Assembly: GCA_005697215.1 (NCBI GenBank)
Contig: CP040003.1
Location: forward strand, 310,001 to 374,000
DNA: 64,000 nucleotides
Direction of reading: 5' to 3'
Origin: Candidatus Saccharibacteria bacterium oral taxon 488
GTDB taxonomy: Bacteria; Patescibacteriota; Saccharimonadia; Saccharimonadales; Saccharimonadaceae
A program made the translations under genes and the position numbers. The notes beneath the pieces are model-generated. The model was not told where the DNA came from. It did not search any database and was given only the letters and a program-made list of their open reading frames with translations. This document shows, one piece after another, positions 58,969 to 64,000 of the stretch (its first letter is position 1; each line of letters begins with the position of its first letter).

Positions 58969-61397
58969 TGCGAGATTATCTGGATATTATCAAGAGAAAT
59001 TTACTATCGCCGATTGTGCTAGCGATTTTCCTGCTGGCCGGGGCACTGATTTATGTGCGCGAGTACCGGGATGCTTGGTTTATCTCGGTGGTGATTGTGG
59101 TCAATTCGCTGATCGGCATCGTGCAGGAAATTCGTGCCAAGCGGGTGCTGCACCGGCTGGAGCTGATGAGTGCGCCCAGGGCGCGGGTGCTGCGTGATGG
59201 TCAGGCGGTGGAGGTGCCATATGATTCGCTGGTGGTGGGCGATGAGATTATCCTACGGGCTGGTGATGAGCTGCCGGCGGACGCGACAGTGACGGTGTCG
59301 AAGGGTTTGGAGCTGAATGAAAGCATGCTCACTGGCGAGTCAGCGGCGGTCGAGAAAGCGGCTGGTGACACGGTGCTGGCGGCAACCACGGTGCTGGCGG
59401 GCGAAGGTACGGCGCGGGTCACGGCGGTCGGCGACCAGACAAAAGCCGGCGCCATCAGCCAAGTTCTGAAACGCTACAAGCCGGAGCTGACGCCGCTCCA
59501 GCGAGCGATTTGGCGGGCAATTACCTTCTTGACATACGGCGCGATTGTGTTAGCGGCGCTGATTTTTACCGTGTACTATTTGTCGGGTGATAATGTGGTG
59601 ATTATCCTCAAGACGATTACTTCGGCGGCGGTGACGGTGGTGCCGGAAGGGCTGCTGCTGGCTAGTTCCCTGCTGCTGGCGTTCGGCTCGCTGCGGCTGG
59701 CGCAGGCCAAGGTATTGCCGCAGAAATTGGCGGCGATTGAGGCAATGGCGCTGCTCAATTTACTAGCGGTGGACAAGACTGGCACGCTGACCAGCGACGA
59801 GGTGACGCTGGAGCGGGTGGTGGCGTTTGATGAGTCGGGTGTATCGACAAACTCGGCGACAGCTGCCTCAGAAAAGCTACACGCCGCGCGCCCGTTGGTC
59901 GCTCGGGTTCCGGATTTTTCTGAGTCAGCTGTTGCCTCTTTCGCTGCCCTCGTCGCTCACGAAACAAGTGGCGGCAATATCACCGGGCAGGCGATCCTCG
60001 CGGAAATCACGCCGCCCAAGCACGCAGACATCATCGAGGTGATGGCCTTTTCTTCGGCGCGCAAGATGGCGGGCGTCCGGGCCAAGGTCGACGGCACGGT
60101 GCGGACATTGATGATGGGAGCACCGGAGTTTGTGGCCAAGCTAGCGCCGGTTGACGCCATGTTGCAGCGCCAGCTGGACGAGTGGGCAGACAGCGGCCTA
60201 CGGGTGCTGATGCTGGCGGAGTTTGATGACGAAACGACGAAGTTGAAGGATCTGCCGGATGGTTCTGGGCGGGCGATTGGCGCGGTGATTTTACGTAATT
60301 CCCTGCGCGACGGCGTGATTGATACGGTCAAATTCCTCCAGGAGCAAGGCGTAGTCATCCGGGTGATCTCTGGCGACAATCCGCGCACCGTTCAGCACAT
60401 CGCGCGCCAGGCGGGCATTGATAATCCAGACAAGGCTATCCTCGGCTCGGCGCTGGCGGGTCTCAGCGACAAAGCCTTCGACAAGGCTGCTGATGAACAC
60501 ACGATTTTTGCCCGTGTGCTGCCAGAGCAAAAGGAGCGGCTGATCGCTCATTTCAAGCAGTCCGGCAAGTTCACCGGCATGGTCGGCGACGGCGTCAACG
60601 ACGCGCTGGCGCTGAAAAAATCCGACCTCGGCGTGGCGATGTACGCGGGCGCTCCGGCGTCGCGGCGGGTGGCGGACATCATTTTATTGAATAATTCATT
60701 CACCTCTCTGCCGATTGGCATGAAGCTGGGCAATCGGATCATGCAAGCGATTGAAGTGATCGCTACTCTGTTCTTCCATAAGATTATTTACGGCGTGGTG
60801 CTGCTACTAAGTACCATGCTGGTCGGGTTGAATTATCCGTACGCGCCGCGGCACATCACGTTCCTCAATATTTTCCTGGTGACCATGCCGACGATCATGT
60901 GGACACTGTTTCCGCCGCGTCCGCGCCACCGGGTTAATCCAGCGCATTTCTGGCGAGACACTCTGCAGGCGGTGGCGCCGATCGCGCTGCTGACGGGCCT
61001 CACCGTGGCCTTTACCTACTGGTCGGGCGTAACGCTGCACCCACATCAAGCGGCCGAGGCGGCGACGATGACGGTTCTGACGGCGACGTTCTTTGGGATT
61101 TATCTGGTATTTTTGGTCGGGCCGATGCTCGGCGTAGTCCTCGATAAGCGGGCGCACCTGGCGCGGATGCTGTATATGGCGGGAGTGTTGTTTGTTACCT
61201 TGGTGAGTTTTGGTGTCGAGCCGCTCAGGCAGTTCTTTGACTTTACTATGCCAAATGTTGCCCTGCTCTGGCCGGGCATCGCCGTGGTCGTTCCCGTCGC
61301 CCTGGCCCAGTGGTGGCTGGCCCGCCGCGCTGGTCGGAAGTTTGCTGATATGGTAGAGGCGGCCGACGAGCGGATACAGACGGACCACCCAGAATGA
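58968..61397 (+). CDS. CtpE-like P-type cation ATPase
   Basis: An 809-residue P-type pump with TGES in MLTGESAA, phosphorylation motif VDKTGTLTSDE, hinge GDGVNDALAL and about ten membrane helices. The fourth helix has PEGLLL rather than PEGLP, and the N-terminal VVNSLIGIVQEIRAKRVLHR resembles mycobacterial CtpE, a Ca2+ importer, so Ca2+ is the best guess. Residues about 297-322, just after the phosphorylation site domain, are encoded by a palindromic element (59858-59933). Coupled to the gene upstream. Confidence 0.92.
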   Translation: MRDYLDIIKRNLLSPIVLAIFLLAGALIYVREYRDAWFISVVIVVNSLIGIVQEIRAKRVLHRLELMSAPRARVLRDGQAVEVPYDSLVVGDEIILRAGDELPADATVTVSKGLELNESMLTGESAAVEKAAGDTVLAATTVLAGEGTARVTAVGDQTKAGAISQVLKRYKPELTPLQRAIWRAITFLTYGAIVLAALIFTVYYLSGDNVVIILKTITSAAVTVVPEGLLLASSLLLAFGSLRLAQAKVLPQKLAAIEAMALLNLLAVDKTGTLTSDEVTLERVVAFDESGVSTNSATAASEKLHAARPLVARVPDFSESAVASFAALVAHETSGGNITGQAILAEITPPKHADIIEVMAFSSARKMAGVRAKVDGTVRTLMMGAPEFVAKLAPVDAMLQRQLDEWADSGLRVLMLAEFDDETTKLKDLPDGSGRAIGAVILRNSLRDGVIDTVKFLQEQGVVIRVISGDNPRTVQHIARQAGIDNPDKAILGSALAGLSDKAFDKAADEHTIFARVLPEQKERLIAHFKQSGKFTGMVGDGVNDALALKKSDLGVAMYAGAPASRRVADIILLNNSFTSLPIGMKLGNRIMQAIEVIATLFFHKIIYGVVLLLSTMLVGLNYPYAPRHITFLNIFLVTMPTIMWTLFPPRPRHRVNPAHFWRDTLQAVAPIALLTGLTVAFTYWSGVTLHPHQAAEAATMTVLTATFFGIYLVFLVGPMLGVVLDKRAHLARMLYMAGVLFVTLVSFGVEPLRQFFDFTMPNVALLWPGIAVVVPVALAQWWLARRAGRKFADMVEAADERIQTDHPE
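59858..59933 (+). repeat. In-frame palindromic element within the P-type ATPase gene
   Basis: Inverted repeat arms GACAGCTGCCTCAGAAAA (59858-59875) and TTTTCTGAGTCAGCTGTT (59916-59933), matching at 16 of 18 positions, around a 40-bp G+C-rich centre. It lies in a variable part of the N domain. Confidence 0.7.
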
Positions 61398-61429
61398 GCG
61401 GGCGAGTAGTTCCAATCCCTGATTATCTC

Positions 61430-61548
61430 CAATGAAAATAGCCCACCGAACGAGCTCAAACCAGAACTGGATATATCTCAACCCAGGAAATGCAAGTAAT
61501 GCATCTCAACCAGTTTGAGCCCAGTCGGCGAGCTATTTTCGGTGGGCG
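61430..61548 (-). terminator. 119-bp hairpin, copy 2 (3' end of cassette C)
   Basis: Identical over 119 bp to 13619-13737. It begins four bases after the cassette C stop codon. Same nested stems and U-rich end on the minus strand. Opposite-strand transcription of the P-type ATPase also runs into it. Confidence 0.75.
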
Positions 61549-61552
61549 CCCT

Positions 61553-61777
61553 TTACTTTTTAAGGCGCTCCCTCACCTCCGTCCACACTGCGAGGGCGCC
61601 GATTAGGGCCGCTAGGGTAAACACCCACGTTCCGAAACAACTATCATTCTGGGTGCAGTTTCTCACTCCCACGCAGGGGTCGAGGTCGGCGCAGGAGCCT
61701 CCCAACCACCCCCACATGGCGCCGGCGGCGGAGAAAACGGTACCCATCACGAAGCCGGCGAGCTCAGATCTGGACAT
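61553..61777 (-). CDS. Cassette C small membrane protein
   Basis: A 74-residue protein I do not recognise. Two transmembrane helices (about 5-25 and 48-66) flank an exported loop with four cysteines (SCADLDPCVGVRNCTQNDSC), which may form disulfides; the C-terminus is basic (RERLKK). The ATG at 61777 follows GAGGAGG. It has the cassette promoter, the same leader hairpin and the same 119-bp 3' hairpin as cassette B, but the protein is unrelated in sequence. Confidence 0.65.
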   Translation of the reverse strand: MSRSELAGFVMGTVFSAAGAMWGWLGGSCADLDPCVGVRNCTQNDSCFGTWVFTLAALIGALAVWTEVRERLKK

Positions 61778-61850
61778 ACATCCTCCTCGTAAGAAAGCTC
61801 AAAGCTAAAGGGCGACTTCCGCCCTTAGACTAAACTCTGAGCTGAAAGCT
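61778..61850 (-). promoter_or_regulatory. Leader hairpin of cassette C
   Basis: AGCTCAGAG pairs with CTTTGAGCT, enclosing a perfect AAGGGCG-gaagt-CGCCCTT hairpin. It corresponds to the cassette B leader (14035-14112) with a pairing-preserving change. Confidence 0.68.
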
Positions 61851-61855
61851 GATAT

Positions 61856-61884
61856 ATATATCACTAATAGAATAAAATGTCAAT
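61856..61884 (-). promoter_or_regulatory. Cassette-type promoter C
   Basis: TTGACA (61879-61884), 17-bp spacer, TATATA (61856-61861); identical to promoter B over the whole core and the upstream TTTTTGACAAAATCC. Confidence 0.85.
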
Positions 61885-62019
61885 GGATTTTGTCAAAAAT
61901 GTGATATAATATCTTCTCTCACCCCTGTTATGATCATAGATAACTTTTTATAGAAAATAGTAGCCGGTGCTTTCTGTGAGTGGCTGTTCCGCTCTCCCCG
62001 CGCTATGCCGGGTCGCTAA

Positions 62020-62931
62020 TCATGACTCGCCCAGATCTTTCGTAGCGGAGATGGTCACCGTTATCGCTCTCAAAATCGTCCGCAAATTTGCAGCGGTGAT
62101 GGCCTTCGCTAGCTCATGCTTTGTCAGCGGCGCGGCGGTTTTCTGGTAAAAATAAATTGGTGCGGGGTTGTAGAGTGGGTCGGTTTTGAAGGCTTTGGCG
62201 AGGTTGTTTAGGTGGTCGGCATACGGCGCGGGGTTAAATGTTCGTAGATAGTTTTGCGCTGTTTTGCCCGCGCCTTGCCAATCGAAAGATTTTTTCACGG
62301 TGTAGATTTGGCTGACCGAATTGCCGTCATGGTAGGCGGTGAATTCGCTATGGCTGGACGGATAGGCCGAGACTCGGTCAAAGCACGCATTGCGTGCTAG
62401 GTCGAGTAGTATCGGATACATGCAGAAAAAGGCGGCGGTTGCCTGTTCACTGGCGTCGGGAGCCTCAATCGTCAGCGTGATGTCTATGAAATTATCTGGC
62501 TGATCATCAACCTCTAGCGGCGGGCTTTTGACTGGTTCGGTAATTTTGTCAGGTCTAGCGGAGCGGCGGCTGGCGAAAGCTTTTTGGCAGCGAGCCAGTT
62601 GTTTGCGTAATTCGGCTTCATCCCAGATGACAACGCTTGCTTTCATCTCCGCCTCGATATGGGCGACGGATTCGTGAATCATGGATAAATCAAACGGCTT
62701 TACGTCAGCGATGACTTTTTCAAATAACGTAATTGATTCGCGAGTAAAGAACGCGACGTCAAAAAAGACGCTCGATTCGGATGTTGTGCCATGTAATTCG
62801 CCAATAAAGGCGCGCTCATTACCAGATTTTTCTGCCGCTCGTAAGAACCGCCGAATAACCAAATGCTCAAACAAATGGCAAACATCGTGATCGGCTGGCA
62901 AGTTGTAAGCGGAATATAGTTTGTGGATCAT
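62020..62931 (-). CDS. M16-like (HxxEH) putative metallopeptidase domain
   Basis: A 303-residue protein. Near residue 20 it carries HLFEH, the inverted zinc motif HxxEH of M16 peptidases, and IEAEMKAS about 75 residues later could supply the third ligand (Glu). The N-terminal lead is shorter than in classic M16 enzymes, and the second half is poorly conserved, so it may be a reduced or inactive relative. The start at MIHKLYSAYN is supported by TACAAT six bases upstream; an upstream in-frame start would precede the promoter. Confidence 0.55.
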   Translation of the reverse strand: MIHKLYSAYNLPADHDVCHLFEHLVIRRFLRAAEKSGNERAFIGELHGTTSESSVFFDVAFFTRESITLFEKVIADVKPFDLSMIHESVAHIEAEMKASVVIWDEAELRKQLARCQKAFASRRSARPDKITEPVKSPPLEVDDQPDNFIDITLTIEAPDASEQATAAFFCMYPILLDLARNACFDRVSAYPSSHSEFTAYHDGNSVSQIYTVKKSFDWQGAGKTAQNYLRTFNPAPYADHLNNLAKAFKTDPLYNPAPIYFYQKTAAPLTKHELAKAITAANLRTILRAITVTISATKDLGES

Positions 62932-62943
62932 GGGTTTATTGTA
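62932..62943 (-). promoter_or_regulatory. Leaderless promoter of M16-like gene
   Basis: TACAAT at 62938-62943, six bases (AAACCC) to the ATG at 62931. Confidence 0.7.
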
Positions 62944-62954
62944 GCAGGGTGAGT

Positions 62955-62990
62955 ACTCCGCCCCAACAGATTGCACTGCCAGGGCGGAGT
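62955..62990 (-). terminator. Hairpin after cassette D
   Basis: Perfect 9-bp stem ACTCCGCCC/GGGCGGAGT with an 18-base loop, 10 bases after the cassette D stop. No U-run follows, so it may stabilise the 3' end rather than terminate. Confidence 0.55.
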
Positions 62991-63000
62991 CTTCTCGAAC

Positions 63001-63234
63001 TCAGAAGCTCTTGAACGGAGCCTTGTCGTTCGAGGTTCCTGAGTCGCTACGGTTGGTCAGCGACCTAGGAGCGTCGGCCTTCGGGGTCGACGACTTGGAG
63101 GTGGGGAGCCCGCTGAAGGTCACCTTCGGCAGGCTTCCCGGGGATCCACCGAATCGCTGCTGGCCGCTCTGGCCGAAGCTGTCGTGGTGGTTCCTGTTGC
63201 TGTTCAATCCCTTTTGGGGACGTCCAGTTGCCAT
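63001..63234 (-). CDS. Cassette D small basic disordered protein
   Basis: A 77-residue protein I do not recognise. It is basic and low in hydrophobic residues, rich in Ser, Gly, Asn, Gln and Pro (RPQKGLNSNRNHHDSFGQSG; later TSKSSTPKADAPRS), so probably disordered and possibly RNA- or surface-binding. The ATG at 63234 follows an AAAGGAG Shine-Dalgarno that lies inside an ACTCC/GGAGT hairpin. It is driven by a cassette-type promoter through a leader of about 105 nt. Confidence 0.6.
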   Translation of the reverse strand: MATGRPQKGLNSNRNHHDSFGQSGQQRFGGSPGSLPKVTFSGLPTSKSSTPKADAPRSLTNRSDSGTSNDKAPFKSF

Positions 63235-63340
63235 AGTAAACTCCTTTTGGAGTCGGGCGAGAATGGACCTTCTCGCAAACGGCACATTTGACACATGGCA
63301 CGAGTCAAATGCGAACCCAGTGCGAAATTGCACGAAAGGC
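63235..63340 (-). promoter_or_regulatory. Structured 5' leader of cassette D with sequestered RBS
   Basis: Minus-strand hairpins: CATTTGAC/GTCAAATG (8 bp), GCGAGAA/TTCTCGC (7 bp), and ACTCC-aaaa-GGAGT (63240-63253) that contains the Shine-Dalgarno itself. The last could control translation. Confidence 0.65.
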
Positions 63341-63345
63341 TGATA

Positions 63346-63374
63346 TATATATCAATACGAGAACAAAACGTCAA
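63346..63374 (-). promoter_or_regulatory. Cassette-type promoter D
   Basis: TTGACG (63369-63374), 17-bp spacer, TATATA (63346-63351) in the same GATATATATATC palindrome; upstream ACCACATTATTGAC block conserved with A-C. Confidence 0.8.
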
Positions 63375-63455
63375 GGGTTTTTGTCAATAATGTGGTGTAA
63401 TATTTCTATCACCCCCGTTACGATCGCGGCGTGTTATATAGTAACCGTATAAGTT

Positions 63456-64000
63456 TTAGTCCTGCTCCACTTCTCGCAAAGCCTTATCCGTCGCCGTCAC
63501 CAACTCCCGCACGGCCTCGTCATACTCCTCGTATACGCGAAAACCAGCCGCGTACGGATGGCCGCCGCCGCCGAAGTAGCCGGCTACGGTATCGGCGATC
63601 GGGAGGTTGCCGCGCAGGCGGGCAGTTAGTTTGCCATCAGGATAGGTTTTGATGACGCAGCTGAGCGCCACGCCTTCGACTAGCCGCAGTTCGTCGCCGA
63701 TCAGCGCGCCGGGGTTGTAGGCGTCGCTGTAGGCTTGAATTTCCTCAAACGGCACGTGTACCAGTGCCAATTGTCCGTCCAGTAAATATTCAATTCGCTC
63801 AATTAGCTTGCCTTTGTATGCCAGAATTTCCGGCGACTTTTTCATAAATTCGCGCCGCCGCTCCTCAATTTCGGCGTTGGAAGCGCCGAAATTGGTCAAT
63901 TCGCCAGCCGTGTGGAAGGTCGACGCGGTGGTGTTTGGTGTGGTGAGGCCCAGGCTGTCAGACATGATGGCGATCAACAAATTCTCCGCCGCTTGCTGGT
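63456..64000 (-). CDS. DHH/DHHA1-family phosphoesterase, C-terminal part
   Basis: The gene enters from the right edge, so its start is missing; about 180 residues are visible. The DHHA1 hallmark GGGGHPYAAGF near the C-terminus, preceded by LRGNLPIADTVAGYF, identifies the substrate-binding domain of DHH phosphoesterases (NrnA/RecJ-like), which degrade short oligoribonucleotides or pAp. The DHH catalytic domain lies mostly outside the window; MSDSLGLTTPNT near the edge fits its end. Confidence 0.88.
   Translation of the reverse strand, partial: QQAAENLLIAIMSDSLGLTTPNTTASTFHTAGELTNFGASNAEIEERRREFMKKSPEILAYKGKLIERIEYLLDGQLALVHVPFEEIQAYSDAYNPGALIGDELRLVEGVALSCVIKTYPDGKLTARLRGNLPIADTVAGYFGGGGHPYAAGFRVYEEYDEAVRELVTATDKALREVEQD

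Overview
The window most likely comes from a Candidatus Saccharibacteria (TM7/Patescibacteria) chromosome. This is an inference from gene content and style: short intergenic gaps, many small envelope-regulation modules, paired VanY-type peptidases, a sortase with a proline-rich N-terminus, a CtpE-like P-type ATPase, a full F1Fo ATP synthase operon, and no biosynthetic pathways. G+C is a little above half by eye, with a few AT-richer genes that look acquired (GrpB-like, NTF2-like, a kinase-like ORF, and the 39-41 kb hypotheticals).

Layout. 0-5 kb: DUF421 gene (cut by the edge), GrpB, two OmpR-type two-component systems and a Gre-factor homologue. 5-10 kb: MazG-like protein, ABC exporter, AI-2E transporter, cysS. 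10-14 kb: NUDIX, small-gene cassette A with a hammerhead ribozyme, der, cassette B. 14-24 kb: RNA pseudouridine synthase, a response regulator and a histidine kinase with long proline-rich tails, a MacB/FtsX-type ABC system, GNAT, tRNA-Glu, a fourth two-component pair. 24-37 kb: DUF3048 protein, gltX, PEGA protein, sortase, tRNA-Leu, 2H phosphoesterase, NnrD-like protein, HAD phosphatase, NUDIX, two VanY peptidases, exonuclease III, two GT4 glycosyltransferases. 38-43 kb: smpB, a tandemly duplicated hypothetical region, an ABC-F protein, glutaredoxin. 43.8-50.9 kb: atpI-B-E-F-H-A-G-(NUDIX)-D-C. 51-64 kb: kinase-like ORF, Dus, Fic, cassette E with a tRNA-like element, a UvrD/PD-(D/E)XK helicase-nuclease, CtpE-like ATPase, cassette C, M16-like protein, cassette D, DHH phosphoesterase (cut by the edge).

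Three unusual systems stand out. (1) Sixteen genes have a -10 hexamer exactly six bases before the start codon, so their mRNAs should be leaderless. (2) Against this background, five loci (A-E, all on the minus strand) share a near-identical strong promoter (TTGACA-17 bp-TATATA or close), a structured leader with a Shine-Dalgarno site, a small unrecognised protein, and in each case a structured RNA downstream: a consensus type III hammerhead ribozyme (A), an identical 119-bp hairpin (B and C), a simple hairpin (D), or a D-stemless tRNA-like fold (E). B and C share leader and 3' hairpin but encode different small membrane proteins, like interchangeable cassettes. (3) Palindromic elements lie in frame inside housekeeping genes (uvrD-like, ABC-F, dus, P-type ATPase, perhaps der). 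In the helicase gene the same 60-bp repeat occurs twice and is read in two different frames, recalling the Rickettsia palindromic elements.
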